The notes: generated from the sequence alone by a model not told the origin. Numbered from the stretch's first letter, positions 62,701-64,000 are shown. The stretch: 64,000 nt of DNA from Ectothiorhodosinus mongolicus (GCF_022406875.1 NZ_CP023018.1:221575-285574); one strand, 5' to 3'. Program-made: numbers and translations.

Positions 62701-64000
62701 GAACTTCATCTTCATCGCTCATATTGAAAAGCGCGCCAGATGCGATATTCAAATCAGCCTGGTTATTGGTCCAAGTCGATGCTGTTGGCCAACCTAAACG
62801 AATACTGCCGGCTTTGACATCAATGAGTGCTCCGGCGCTCATCTCGAGCGTGCCGCCATTACCTTCGTATAGCCTGAGCTCACCTGCACCCGTTTTTTCT
62901 ATGGTGCCAGTGCCGCTGTAGGTAATTCTTCGGGCGTAGCTCCCAAAACCACCACTGGCGATGTTGTACTCCAACGTTGCGCCAGTAGCGATATCGAATT
63001 GTGATGTGGAGACCCTACCACCGGTGATGATGATTCGGCCCGCATCAATATCGGTTCGCCCTGAGTAGGTGTTGTTACCGCTGAAAGTCACAGCACCACC
63101 ACCTATTTTCCTGATTGTGGCTTGTGAGCTCTCAGTGATGGCCGCACTGATCAACAACTCGCTATCGACATTGGCGTTATCTGCCACGTTAATCGTCAGT
63201 GACGGTTGCCCAGATGCAACACCATCAGGCCGCAGGCGAATGCGCCCAGTGATCTTGGCTTGGTTCTCGGCCGTGGAATTGATGACACTAATGCTGCTGC
63301 CGCCCCATTCGAGCCAGTTAGCGGTGGTGTCTGATGAGGTGCCGCCATTAACCCGGAACTCACCCCCCCCATCAAAATTCACGCCGCCGGTCATTCGCCA
63401 AACATGCTGCTTGTTCAGGGAATCAACCAAACCACCTTTGATATTCAAGGTGGTGACGCGCTGATTGGGGTTCCAACCGAGCGATGCATCGCTGTTTCCA
63501 GACAGCTTAACCGTGCCCCCGGCATTCACCGTTAACTCGCCGGTAAGCACACCTCTGCCAGAATCGTTGCTGCTCGAGTCAAATAGTTCGAGTACGCCAT
63601 CATCAACCACGGTGCCACCGGTGAAGCTGTTCACCCCGGTGAGCACAAGCTCGCCAGAGCCAACTTTCTTAAGACCACCGGCACCAAATGCTGTGCCATG
63701 GAATTCGGTGTTAGTCGTGTTACCCACCGTGAGTGTGGTGGTATCAGCTAATAAAGCATGACCCCACATGCCACGATCTTTGCTACTAGCCAGCGAGCCG
63801 ATCGTGAGGTCGTGTTTCACCTCGAGGCCAGCATCGGGATCAACCGTGACTGCATTGGCTGCGCTCAAAGCGGCAGCGTTATCTGCCACCAGCAAGCCAC
63901 GATCCACGGTCACTGCACCTGTAAAACCGCTGTTATCTGCTGAGAGGGTTACTGCGCCCGAGAACGACAGTTCGGCCACACCATAACCACCGGCAGTGCT
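26750..64000 (-). CDS. Giant exported repeat adhesin, N-terminus outside the window (more than 12,400 residues)
   Basis: A single minus-strand frame without a stop runs from the window edge to TAA at 26750-26752. The first codons, at the edge (S-T-A-G-G-Y-G-V-A-E-L-S), are already repeat sequence, with no signal peptide, so the gene starts further upstream. Order from N to C: about 27 PATR-type strands (51.4-64.0 kb), a hemagglutinin-like beta-helix (47.4-51.4 kb), about 60 YDG/MBG units (28.8-47.4 kb), a short beta-rich section and a C-terminal CADG-like domain. I noticed no cysteine. The composition is Gly, Thr, Asp, Ala and Val. No transmembrane barrel, Hemolysin-type calcium repeats or LPXTG-like anchor is seen at the C-terminus, which ends L-V-L-D-F-D. 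Probable role: surface adhesin or biofilm matrix fibre. By comparison with FHA-like proteins, export is probably by a two-partner (type Vb) route, but neither TPS domain nor TpsB is in view. Confidence 0.9.
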   Translation of the reverse strand, partial: STAGGYGVAELSFSGAVTLSADNSGFTGAVTVDRGLLVADNAAALSAANAVTVDPDAGLEVKHDLTIGSLASSKDRGMWGHALLADTTTLTVGNTTNTEFHGTAFGAGGLKKVGSGELVLTGVNSFTGGTVVDDGVLELFDSSSNDSGRGVLTGELTVNAGGTVKLSGNSDASLGWNPNQRVTTLNIKGGLVDSLNKQHVWRMTGGVNFDGGGEFRVNGGTSSDTTANWLEWGGSSISVINSTAENQAKITGRIRLRPDGVASGQPSLTINVADNANVDSELLISAAITESSQATIRKIGGGAVTFSGNNTYSGRTDIDAGRIIITGGRVSTSQFDIATGATLEYNIASGGFGSYARRITYSGTGTIEKTGAGELRLYEGNGGTLEMSAGALIDVKAGSIRLGWPTASTWTNNQADLNIASGALFNMSDEDEVRIGNLTGSGNFSFGHPSINADGRLYIGAGNRTGGVFEGDILNPRRTLSIEKVGSGEQTFNGSVQHTGDTFVYGGKLIIGADGDVTRTRNVRITNGATLEIDGTFTQAAGNRHVFSVGSSSNSVGTVVVNDGGVLNIGNGGAAVYIGGRYNNSGAAGTGIMTINTGGQVNVGAPGDVVANWDASSIWFNPWGSRDTNSAINLYGGTLETARRIHSGDPSKASNVNFDGGTLKAAANNITLVVNGRNIGFNLGTGGGFVDTNGHTASIPVVVSGSGDFTKLGAGRLNLQNHNTFTGTITVEQGHLAVSGTASLNSTTTTSRNYDKSITINGTSIFEIDSNQSQTLSGVISGTGELRKWNSGTLTLTNADNSYSGRTYVGSGVLSVSDLADGGENSHIGASANTPDKLVLRGGTFRYTGTSVEIDRSILLTDGGNATIEVTSGNTRLTFGGTLGAGSSTSMVSSAFNKTGAGSLEIQGNARYSGNTTVNAGRLIYQGTLTGGNTNDSYGSSISLANNTGIVFSPSAGVEQTITGVIDGAGALFKTDAGKLELTRQNTYTGGTTVGGLDNLGTTSGTKITGGTLFLNGGTPSLSGVGTVRGVLTVDAEGDSVGDPRTTVQLGTSYTAILGWRTGENVTTLNIRNGALVEKLVPASGTSNEHLWNMSGGVNFSGGGELRINGGVSSASTGNWWEWGGTSVTVTNPTAQAVISGRIRLRVDNTQPSFNIPAKADGVTDYGSELLISASLTQSGNGGAVTKGGAGTLELSGDNRYTGNTTVNAGTLLISGGGRLAAADGGNYPGNIVINGTLTNATTALQQWNGVITGSGTFNQQGTGKLTLAGNSSFTGTTNIADGKTLQVGVRTNAGVLGTGTVNVGDGSFLIFDRTGDSTVAHTIVSAGANDTSTVIVRSSGASGQGSFNFSQTNADLAGDIIVDKARLLATGGLGTADIDVLDNSQLSVAIGGSTLSNNISITGDGWLESTARLGAIRLSSGTLSGSITLKGNSRITAWGTSASGTISGVISETGGSFDLEKTGTGTLRLTNQNTFTGDLLIENGIVELASASGPAVVGDVVLGTGSSTEPYLRMYEDNQFGAGVELTFGNTAGNWGRFELRGTNQTLAGMNAGSTGTQAGAVVQSRSWTNQDIDHATDGTLTLNGTGSYEYNGFLRDTQNGGTTKLNLVMTGTGNQTLAGTQLTYTGTTMVENGTLVMAGRRDGANVAGADYTINDGGTLSFTVGDMWGNHSVVVNPEININAGGTLTGSSFNRIGTLNMDGGTLTSNGSGWQGFAWGLAGDVTVTDDAIISGVGSAALGMAQATGTTFDIADNKTLTISANLVNSAATGTATRQASFLTKTGDGVLLLSGNNVYSGTTTINAGEIKAGSTTGLSSNSAFELTNTADVLLNLNDFSNTIGSLDGGGTTGGDVTLGSGTLTAGVNNSTTTYAGVISGSGGITKAGSGFMALTGTNTYTGVTRIAGGLIDALTLADGGVASSIGAASADVGNIVLDGGILRYNGGTIEIDRGFTIAANSWGRIAVDQSSSVVLTLSGGTAATNGRFEKGNVGKLILSGDSLYTGDTTVRGGVLEFQGGLGTANSPFSYSGNILNNGTLIFNYSGQQTIAGVISGTGEIEQAGSGTLILSARNTFRGDTTVSNGVLQIAPTGRLYTGFNNGATLTITGDSSLQVNTWRWGQDGGIGELADASSRTQVANGTIEYIGNANDLNNGHGFTIGTGGATLLNNTAYDWNAGSGTSITNNTSLTFAGDGAGTIRLNAPITGSGTVTKEGTHRTIIVANNTYTGATTVKAGTLQIGDGGFVGALSNATTVTIESDGTLEYFRGDRTLAEGQIFVGHDITGDGTLRFKSNNSTVNGAGDYRYTGANTLSSSGTFEIDSARLVVFNQANLGAVDDNGFGETTVKIKDGGQLYLGSGGTFSSPLEIEGMGWKQPDGTQWGALFGYSYTGPTGSGAGGGAITYSGDITLTGDTRMSVLNFGNMDITGTISSPDGDYGIELTGNKTLKLSAANTYTGATRLVSGVLEATTIKDGGENSSIGASNSGVGNLRFAGGTLRYVGTADADTDRGAVLENNITATIDVADAGATLTINGALDSLFGNPSTARFNKEGSGALVLKGDNRFSGPTNIEAGVLEIGGAGTMTSGNAANIYTSTISIANGATFKFANTDGDSQSFTGVISGAGALIKDGNSEMTLNANNTFTGGTTVDGGTLWLGRGGSVGTIRGVLTVNAGGMVDYAADHTFGWAAGQSIHTLNIVGGTVGGAEHAQHFFGGGTFNLNMTGGELILGRPANYGFNPAGTLNVTSNTVANGDPIATISATAAGGSLTLDQTTTFNTIGDLEISATIDRRGTNAPTLIKTGGAELILSGANIYPGATQVRNGTLRIAETGSLASAGSSSYGGTIRIDNGATLLNESTTAQLWTGVVSGTGNLTHTGSGQLTLQANSSFTGNTTIGAAGASAPASVMQIGNSGTTGYIAGDVFIHETSTLQYFRTNTSAISVGHSLSGPGTLRLKSTNVNNTGSYQFRVASPDFTGDTIIEAGARMHLMHASGLGQTTTDGVKPGTIKVLDDGQLMIDVATGTVTNDLELEGIGWREGVGQLGALRMIKGDFTGDILLTGDARIGAWRGQDGTIGGVISDGIVIAANGDVSGTSAGYGIEKWGNGRIILTGFSTFTGDTVVGDGQLKLANLNGPALYVDPNDPTNHNSVNRPRGTIIIDHRVNNGWVYPDTASMLEFGVGAANSGANNRTPDPRLNYQLGSKVDIVFDTTFNYNYMTLGDTTQEVGNISTGRNPAAAHIQNYEDDTRTAAQYGNAKGVLIINQDVDLVYNGRLRNSWTGGTNRGAPLQLIKKGEGTLTLTNGSLNTGGIDVQAGTLQIGAGGYVGSISNSNPVHVAAGATLEYFRGDRQNVEGVIRIGHDISGDGSLIFRSNNQNAAGVGVRGAGDYRYTGTNTMSEDANFVIDNARLVVFSQADLGVNRPTVKVINDGQLYMGAGGTYDSPLEIEGTGWSQPGGERWGALFAYTYTGSTGSGPGGGLATYNGKITLTDNARISVLGHGNLTIASEITSGANAYGIEVTGNRTLTLTGANTYLGNTQISEANLVLNRADGPSLYTNTAAWDNLDAADRGRVIIGNADGSVQVRNARLQFGADNQLGVLADVEFVNSGRSYSYLETYGTTQTIGNILAGTRSERGVIQVWQDGNTATPTQGTLNITQTVNQNFNGYVRNVSSGNAILNITKAGSAELELSSGNQFYTGVTTINDGTLKISNLNRSSRWVINSDGVLDFHVASGTRDMPTNTVFEGTGTWRKSGNGLLVWGPRAARFELAAGSWIDIAGGTFVAGSFGNENWDNNLSSLNIEAGATFRSVEAEVRVDALTGAGTWAGGWRSNAFRSTPVIGVAGGVGMALDTNGQREAAVFSGSIVDFNPGAGDRVRNLIKVGEGTQVFTGNNTYSGTTQVQGGVLQIGDGGTTGNLPGGRIVITNGSLVMNRSDNVVMTQMITSTGAVDPFTAQPVADTDQLTGSFVQRGTGMTTLTNNNNFFTVQTNVEAGKLVFATATTNTRGIDVAAGATMELAPNLATFGRNITYTGAGTLIRQGPANAVRSLVGNAGGSIAMSAGGEIVLGSGTLRLSNSAVTDWTDNKASLTLLAGTTLDLWDSGIAPAAGQDDTNVYIDALKGGGLITRTAIANNQNPNEGTLVIGVNDSNGNFSGLINSLRGTTNIEVIGAGTQAFSGSGITIGSGTVLVDNGTLQIGDGTVNTALVSGTVTNNAQLVINRLATAPEVIDGIATIQAQAFNGTGDMTIVQSGGIRFMNAVAQDQITIQDTAEGRTIEFGGETMIASGLTIEAGTAAYNVDLNGFHSRIGGQTVFNNRGRVQIGDNAGDRISFVGGVLANTAPTSLRLAGLIAAEGASEIDLSAASAEVVDTAVIGGRFFTNDDPLNPIFTDAATGDITLADVVMSSGASLVIGEGQASTIATGAISGTTGGAASNLTLNSTAAITIAGDVNTDGAITVNNSNGIDFQGDLAGASLTIQGTADGELVRVAGDLDIAGNVTAGGQAGLNNQAYDIELRGENNAVGGVTNIANTGSLLMGTSADAQFDFVGGITATNAATRTLAGTFTAGAAAGDTGVINFGGASAIDFTATSSVGGVSTGAITLANAVLADDVTLTIGTGVAADLTTGSISGSAGGGKSRVVIDTTGTASIDGAVGTDLASLTIESAGDMTFNAEVGSSADRIDAIYLKAADGAITFADSVFATRMANSGSFDVSFYGDVTDVIDTTTLTTSGTVNLGNAAADVFNFRGGFTHTAGDTTLFGELNTFDNAVTTSNLDVLGNSSIKPGAAMTAVVTLGAVVLADGTLLSIGSGSSGAVNIGSVAGTAGGASSNLTLDTTGSINVTGAVGTDLGTIKLVNTGNASFAGPVEAANLQVQSVEAGSTLSFAGNTNIATDFSLAAGAYDLRMTGGVNTLGNVPLVLENTGQVQLGDQGTDVFSAAGLTVTAASAVEIAGTFNIGGALTLGDSDTAVTLMGDTVLNTAQANGAIVLGNVVEPDTAGTHSLRLRAGSANITLDGSIGSVRHLAELVVENTTGTTTIKGDLTASDLISLGSKTTLVGDRVLSADEMDFIQLLTADAAGQSLTLTTFTDGLDIALGGNANTDANTLDLTFGDLSRLGNSFASVIIGNAAPDANLRGDVTVSIDAGSTLTVFNPLTVYGDAITFDSGTLASDTGKALTFDALGVVSATAGDGAAVAAGGDLTLNYRALTTAGHLTFDRALQGVNVNLLQQGGGDLTLMEKVAGTASLSVTDLANLQAIDTLTIGGSGSYATTPAVSPVMTLSGTVDGAPITAAEVASHLVLDFNRIALDNDLALDAGKALTLRSANAVDQATGMTLDVDALLLSGAGDITLDEENVIGTLASNSTGNISLGATDANMTIGSVAGVDGITNAASVSVTGARAISIDQTVQASGNITLAAGVDSTQDNGFVLAGATADSMTIGTGARIISSAGDVLLDAGMTGHFINNRGADAVAAGGAWQVWSAGWEIEQGTGNQINYSQFGSSDDAADILASGNGAMWQTTWATGDYSGVTASGNRYVFASETPATAANLLTIYTGSASKEYGTELDANTLAGDTYTRLGGTLSDVALTDRGGVGTVDLKAVAFTTETPNNSGVTIDEVFTVKNTTSDGAARLANVGEYGVAFAPTEGVGNISLSVVDGAVVLASNSNANYTFTKDGTQFTFRVENTGKITVTPKVIDAVATTTSRQYDGTVAMTPDLTVNTGVNDANGNAQELNITFDTAAFDNRNAGSRNFTVSGISLTDGSNGGVASNYVLSSSTISGIGTIDRRIIDATVTGTKVYDGTTALSNPITSVNNVVGSEQVGLNVTATFASENVAYDNDSGAVTSQALNISNAMLTGADAFNYTVVGATYDASGTITPKLLTLSPTATATKVYDGSNALSSNQISYTLDGVVTRSGQLDAVSVDSPDLVATVANVNAGTTTFVGAGTFNLTGDDVGNYQLSAGSVVSGVATVTPRELTLEMTASRVYDATRDLDTADITLTNLVGLDDVTATLNGPITNAFDNKNVGTDKLLTINDTNVITLAGASAANYMLAATYTHAGGEITQRDLLVTGIVATNRAYDATTVVEVSGATVTALAGDTVSLDGEEIGTLADKHAGLGKAVTISGLSLGTGDDNGNYNLVLPSDVTVDISRALLSITGVQVADKTYDTTTAATITQGGSIAPIEVAGTIDDVTLGGTAVATFDDANVARDGSNAVIEQAVTVAGYTISGADARNYTLVQPQNVTATINPAELTVGGIKALSRDYDGTTDATLVNADFAEGDTPTALDGVLSGVLGADQVTLVNTGASASFDNANVGRDKDVSVTGFALTGAEAGNYDISGLTLTADITAAMLTIGGLDAVSRVYDGTVNAELSGTDRASFIIAATGESVRGLLIDDYLAEFDTRHVGDDKTVTLRSITLGGTDASNYGVILTVANDDFDLTDPSSPERLAITYTADITPAQITISSSDVEKDYDGTTNVNVASAVVFQTDDPDTQTELFGGDLLVGGSFEFANANVSRDADGLVLADKEVLVSGVSINDGNDGNNYVITYQSNTTSIINPLDVTVSGISGVDRVYDGTREVQLSDSGVTIDGLLNGDEDDVNVNFAPGAFGLTENKDAAEDKAIIELDGVLLAGDKAVNYTIVEATGATVDISQAALTLELTGALGSVSRVYDTTTIISEDDGAVLTGVSLTATNGTQLFGTDAVGGFDLEFNSASVKRDGSGAVQSDKQVNLLSALLLDGDGENVNNNYTITLVGANIGEITPYELTVQGLTVEDRLYDRTTTAELIGTAVINPLFNDDVQLTGTAIGSFADADVARNLATQAVIAKDVTVVGLDITGADAGNYSITQPQGITARILPVEVTVTGVEIASRVYDTTLNATVSNFGSVQGIEYSDGQFETLSLDTSAVQAIFADRNAGIGKDVAVTDYILADGTTGTTGLATNYTLIDPVGVTGDITPKSISILTATDDNGDVSGLVAEDRVYDGTNIATLASGAFLDGVFLTDDVALDLNAVAAEFADRNVADDIEVTVSGVELSGTDRGNYTLTAPSVSTANITPAAIRIVGLSVADKVYDGEVAATISGTPEVFAIGADEVTLVGLTDDPIEGNFADANAGTDKVVTLAGLSLGGAQAGNYTLLGGLLGNITPRQLTVTGLTGVGRVYDGTVNATLSGEANLGAGVNGGVVSGDAVSIGGTATGVFADKNVGDAKPITITGLTLTGTAASNYSLLLPSASANITPKTLIVSGITAENRVYDGTDIASVVVADAQFNGLVAGDEITVRSSGVFDSRNVGTGKIVTLTNTFGGLDVANYSITNQTSTTADITVRDLVVSGITAEDKEYDRNATASVIVSNVTLAGLIAGDNVVISATGKFRNEDNDADDFNAGINKLVALSGSASGDDINNYNIIHQATTRATITPKAITISGITASDRDYDGTVNATVDVSALSTSEWQSLGMLVGDTLTVSATGQFADKNVARDLNGNVIAKTVTLTETFGGASIGNYTITAQGTAQAKIDPAALDLSGTTLITALDKVYDGSTTATLDLSGLTPTALEANGLIAGDEVVITAAGAFDDKNVARDTNDNVVTKTVNITYSALAGADAGNYDFIGQTTATNAKITPKSMTVAGLTANDRVYDRTTDATIDDSGVVFNGLVAGDIVTIATVSGSFVDFNAGVDKQVNITTQYTGDDLGNYTITDQLTTTATITPKAITISGITVADRVYDGTVDVASGDITNGINWTDVGVISGDTIDISISGAFADKNVAYSGSTVIDKTVTLNETFTAGANTSLDNYLITAQGTAEAKITQRGVTVGGITADTKVYDGTDAATVVVSGATFTNTSDSSLDGLIAGDDVVLSATGVFDDINAGTGITVNLTETFSGADARNYSFTRQETALGDIDKRVLDLSGRTDVTAADKIYNGNTTATVDVTGITTEILESVGLISGDVLGTISATGTFASKDVAYGGDEVIAQTVTLDFASLNGAQAGNYEVKWQPTTTATITPKALTVSGLEVADRVYDGTTAATVNVSGASFSGLVGNDVVTVSATGAFADKNVSYDNDGTTVIAKEVTLTETFDGAQVGNYTITGQGTTTAKITPLAATISGITALNREYDGTTDAQIDVSGVTIAELVAGDEITISATGDFASVDAANGIIVNLTETVGGSDAGNYNFTFQQTTTADITPRTLTVSAIGIDDKVYDATTAGTIDSFTLSGLVESETLELTGTATFANKNVGSRIGVAVSSLTLADGATGTASNYQLAANSFNTTASITPKAITVSGLTVADRVYDGTATATVDVSALTTTEWESLGMLAGDTLTVSATGQFADKNVAWVDGNVGGTVADKTVTLTETFGGADVGNYSITGQGTTTAKILAREATIKGINALNREYDGTTEAQIDLSGVTIAELVAGDDIQVTATGEFASANAGNGIEVSLTETVGGGDAGNYNFTLQQTTTADITPRTLTVSAIGIDDKVYDATTGGDIGSFTLSGLVDSETLNLTGTATFADKNVGSRIGVSVSSLALGDGTGTATNYELVGTTFNTVGNITPAVLTITGTAAATGGYTYTGRTTIALEAGSVSGLVGGESLDITARGTLPSANAGTYNGVTVAYTLADDDDATNTSGGLASNYVINVDATNGSTMTVDNITIGKAALTIKVNDTVKLAGEEDPAFTYTFSGFVNGETSAVLSGLDTSVGTAGTPDKDGNTESTVTASATAINYDLTFEDGTLTTAGNGVLVVDIADVAMTYGDTPTLTIAQARYSTVEDGIITLTSTESSNVWTIKTGDDTTLLSGFGLGIENESSNLSSAGLINAGNYTITETRTVSVSYASPITAHFFRQGALTVTPKTITATVTGGNTKTYDGTTAMPDLALGSDGIVTGSNDHTDDVTVTGVGQFASRNATAANAAQFVVNNITLSGSDAANYQLVADNAFFSDGTINQRQVTIAGITAVDKAYDGNNIAQVDVSNATFGLTGSTSVPGLIQGDVVTVSATGTFDSKDVARDSNDNDAVTSQIVTLDNYSFGGADAGNYTFTGQATTTATITPQILTVTGLTAQDRDYDGTTNATIDTSNVEFDGIVFGESINVASVSGKFRNAFNSDDDKNVGQDKLVQISGSSYSAGNDDTSLDNYIIIDQATTQASINPKTLTVSGIQANDRDYDGTVAATLKRDGDNALTGLVLDGLIDGDVVTIDVTGAFGSRNVARDNDGNVIAQTVTLIETFSGLDVRNYNIVTQDTTEATINPLAVTIAGITAADKAYDGDAIAILNTSNITMPGLIQGDEVTVAVNGAFASKDVARDSSNNNAVTSQTVNLTDYSFGGAHAGNYAFTKQTTTTATITPQTLTVSGLVAEDRIYDGTAVATIDLSGATFNGLISGESITVTGATGTFRNALNTENSKNVGLGKLVQISGSSYTEGNNNTLLGNYIIIDQATTQASIEAKTLTISGITVSDKTYNGTRTASVDVSMFDSSYWESLGMVAGDDLGISATGLFGSRNVARNDDGDVIAQTVTLTEIFSGSDVRNYNIVSQGTVLAKITARDLDFSSAGLVTAADKVYDGSTLATLDLSGLTNSALITAGLIAGDDVIVTATGAFADKDVERDSNDNTQILNKNVNITYDDLDGDQAGNYNLVGQTTTTAAITPKAITIAGITADDRDYNGDTSVTVNDSVDWAAIGRVSGDDLTLSATGAFDDKHVARDAQGDVIAKTVNLTETLSGNDLGNYTVTLQGSTTAMIKPIALNISNANLITANNRTYDGTVSATLDLSAVDTAALVAAGMLSGDDVDINVTGAFADKNVADGKPVTLSYSALTGTDAGNYTFTGQASTTADITAKTLDLSNTSFITAADKVYDGNDVATLDLSGITTAKLIDAGLIAGDAVVISATGTFDDFNAGFGQNVTINYANLAGLDAANYSFTGQASTSADITPRTVTVSGLTAQDKTYDRNATATIDGSDATFVGVVDGETITVDSATGVFRNAMNTANDFNAGSNKLVAITSTSYAAGSGTSLDNYILVDQATTNADITPREITISGITAGDRDYDGTTRASIGTSNISWGGASNDGGMFEDDILTMSVTATGSFADRNVAYDGTNVIAKDVTLNESYSGSALRNYTITKQGTASATISPKLVTVSGITAADKVYDGDDVATLNTNSVVISGLVFGDQVNVAADGQFAGSNVVINSTNGTIESQIVTLSDFLYTGADAGNYSFTDQASTTARITPRELTLGAIAVADRQYDGTRNGNIDSVDYTGLVGDETLGFTATARFADKNVGNDKLVSITGLGLANGTGADAGLAVNYSLVQTSATTEASITPKVLTISGITAADRDYDGTAIATVDVSAFDADHWVSLGMIADDTLTISATGEFTDHRVARTDDPATGTVTSKTVNLIETFGGADARNYTFERQGTTTATINPIALNITDLEALDKVYDGNAEAMIDVSNASFTGLIGTDVVTVSATGTFANENVQYASNQVTSQNVTINGVAAGADLGNYTVTIQSSDTATITPRTLIVSGLTADTKVYNRNVEATISQDNLLLNGLVYGDEVEVTATGTFRNASNTSDDWNVGDNKLVILSSSYGGADLLNYSITDQVFTSGSITPASLTISGITVEDKIYDGDISTNVDLSNVVLDGLFAGDDVEVAANGFFADANVNWDGTSAQSKIVNLAETYTGADRRNYIITAQGSATATITQKALSISGTTVADKVYDQTDVASVTAGTLADMIGNEQLGVTGAGTFAGQDVVRDGADPLEQDVTVTYTLLNGANGGIASNYSLAGETLVEAAAITPKALTISGITVANKEYDGNNVGSADVSGVTNAVLIAGGLIDGDNVTVAATALFNDKNVLRDADGNPIAKHVTLTETFGGAQLVNYDVTAQGSTTATITPRGLTISGLTVANRQYDATTNALVDVSGAVRDGLVTGDEVIITSSGEFANANVRRDADGNLLAQTVTLTSSYSGADWLNYTIADQLEATATIEPRILTISADNATVVDDKEYDQSDAATITVADVFPERLFDNLVGTQTVELAGAVGTFADANVSRADLADPLSAAVAKDVTVVYSISDGFFGGFASNYTVADDIIQATITPKAINISGITSTDRDYDQTDVAVIDDTQIVLDGLITGDEVDVAVTGTFASKNVVRDADGTPIAQTVTLNEIFSGAERGNYDITAQGETTATINPLALTISGISAADKVYDGNALATVDVDIANRASTLEGNGMIAGDNVQVGATGVFDDANVRRGADGSVLSKTVTLTETILGDDAVNYDITLQGTTEATIDPATLSAVAERQYDGTAVVEGSVVTITGVNAETFTAAGLMALDNKHVTGGAINPDSVAGLTLTGNAGALTSNYLPLSVEQTEITITPRIVTVTAPIIDKLYDASALHVATQDELDAMTAQLVGADFIEAAEITFVGGPDVLRDADGELLDRTVTLDFIDIIDGNAGNNYTVTLAGNDASVIRPAPLTVRPVDDAKLLGADDVTGYAGLLFQGFVGTQDKAVFGADLPEISRVAGEDEGIYALTASGGFANNYALNYAAAEFEILPRGSLLLRVNLGAPSLTYGDTPINQAVTFEPTLTVQYWAEDAIAPTTLDANLDTTTGVYTIAPGAGGDFTADDIAAFSIAVTEGVGSGAGQLSVGGYNLSESGLTLEGDAFSRLRLVGALTVAPKVIGAADLGLTELEKVYDGGTRIRDLDLGFADANLPGSPILLGDQLEVFGSGEFADRHVGSNLGVSLNVRLTGADALNYALNSTALTTEDDGITGTITQRESVTWVGANFGFWTDPSNWADGAIPDRKDATAIDNVAEVVIPDAVRVIYELDSAGLVGSAIANDGTLEILSNTTALTIGNTLSGTGDLVLRGSDNYTVSGDNSFSGSLDMGAATLTATQNSSLGSAGRVISDGGTLDVTGLTLPALSVDGPVTLLSNVTTLGDQTFGGDLTFLSSGTATQVTDNGGILLVTPAVPNFLSESGDIRFDGAVSAGKGSKDAKRSLVVSATEGNVTVNGQIGMNLVDPSDPDAYKTIRWSAYSANKGNQDLNPWAVDINAETINLNADVTTFETQRYTGATTIGNNGDNGFIRLLVSLDPSITFEGSVDDSGNGLHTLVLRAITLQPDTEVPTITLDEVGQTNPLAALDVRVGSQWTDPDEALVTDLAPLSSDPDRLYDDEERFDFVGEITLAGSIATTGDQLFVGREIALTGQPDQVLRTETGAVNLIPGLNPPVNNGDPILPNPIGGIEQVQFSQGFQGQGFGGELQALFDALDITPNLEFDPPPPVIVVPGSATPPGLGPDAGRELRSIADGAPSRLQGVSLEAAQASRPGLVVAEVRVGTVSSAADVRVGDNRAFVNVRRPEPQRFAVNIPFLYELPANTFEHSDPTQNLRYEAVTLDGSPLPSWLNFEPGSLRFTGQPPEGIRQLVVQVIAIDSEGNRTSTELVLDFD
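26753..27010 (-). other. C-terminal CADG/He_PIG-like (cadherin-type) domain of the giant protein
   Basis: About the last 85 residues read P-F-L-Y-E-L-P-A-N-T-F, then L-R-Y-E-A, P-L-P-S-W-L-N-F-E, L-R-F-T-G-Q-P-P, and V-I-A-I-D-S-E-G-N. This is the putative-Ig/dystroglycan-type cadherin signature (P-S-W-L-x-F and F-x-G-x-P), which often binds calcium or sugar. It is the only such copy I see. Confidence 0.75.
27010..28765 (-). other. Beta-rich C-terminal section of the giant protein after the repeats
   Basis: Begins at W-V-G-A-N-F-G-F-W-T-D-P-S-N-W-A-D-G, an aromatic segment often seen just after YDG repeats in hemagglutinin-like proteins. It continues as beta-helix strands (T-L-E-I-L-S, L-V-L-R-G, F-G-G-D-L-T-F-L) and a longer proline-rich linker with P-P-P-P-V-I-V-V-P-G near 27240. 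No catalytic motif is recognised. Confidence 0.6.
28765..29680 (-). repeat. MBG_2 + YGDTP + YDG end cassette, C-terminal copy
   Basis: Three units in a fixed order: a MBG_2-like unit (A-P-L-T-V-R-P-V-D-D-A-K-L-L-G), a unit with L-T-Y-G-D-T-P, and a final YDG unit with K-V-Y-D-G-G-T-R. The same order occurs at 37.2-38.1 kb. Confidence 0.7.
35430..37220 (-). repeat. Three-unit higher-order duplication in the YDG array
   Basis: Two blocks of three different YDG units each (36.31-37.22 kb and 35.43-36.31 kb) correspond unit for unit. Examples are P-G-L-I-Q-G-D in both first units, F-R-N-A-[FL]-N in both second units and S-R-N-V-A-R in both third units. Period is about 0.9 kb. Confidence 0.75.
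37215..38090 (-). repeat. MBG_2 + YGDTP + YDG cassette, internal copy
   Basis: A-A-L-T-I-K-V-N-D-T-V-K-L-A-G-E-E-D-P, then V-A-M-T-Y-G-D-T-P-T-L-T, then N-T-K-T-Y-D-G-T-T. The order matches the C-terminal cassette at 28.77-29.68 kb, although the sequences have diverged. Confidence 0.7.
38395..39735 (-). repeat. Two-unit duplication in the YDG array
   Basis: A two-unit block at 39.215-39.735 kb and its copy at 38.395-38.905 kb share A-L-N-R-E-Y-D-G-T-T, S-G-V-T-I-A-E-L-V-A-G-D, S-A-I-G-I-D-D-K-V-Y-D-A-T-T and K-N-V-G-S-R-I-G-V. One different unit separates them. This is the clearest recent duplication in the array. Confidence 0.8.
47380..51400 (-). other. Filamentous-hemagglutinin-like beta-helix section
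   Basis: About 1,340 residues with strand repeats such as I-G-S-V-A-G-T-A-G-G-A-S-S-N-L-T-L, L-T-I-G-T-G and I-T-G-A-V-G-T-D-L. It ends near 47.4-47.6 kb with an aromatic block (W-Q-V-W-S-A-G-W-E-I-E-Q-G and W-Q-T-T-W-A-T-G-D), of the kind that precedes MBG repeats in other hemagglutinin-like proteins. Confidence 0.65.
53400..57280 (-). repeat. Long duplicated PATR blocks (53.40-54.05 and 56.63-57.28 kb; weaker copy 54.65-55.27 kb)
   Basis: Each block runs through E-Y-F-R-G-D-R, S-L-I-F-R-S-N-N, A-R-L-V-V-F-[NS]-Q, G-Q-L-Y-[LM]-G, P-L-E-I-E-G-x-G-W and G-I-E-[LV]-T-G-[NR]. Order and spacing are kept over about 215 residues. The third copy at 54.65-55.27 kb is more diverged. Confidence 0.75.
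60380..63490 (-). repeat. Duplicated N-terminal PATR blocks (63.06-63.49 and 60.38-60.84 kb)
   Basis: Both copies carry L-G-W-N/R-x-x-x-x-V-T-T-L-N-I, G-G-V-N-F-[DS]-G-G-G-E, T-x-N-W-x-E-W-G-G, R-I-R-L-R and S-E-L-L-I-S-A, then a PATR strand. A third trace (F-G-W-A-A-G-Q-S-I-H-T-L-N-I) is at about 55.96 kb. Confidence 0.75.
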
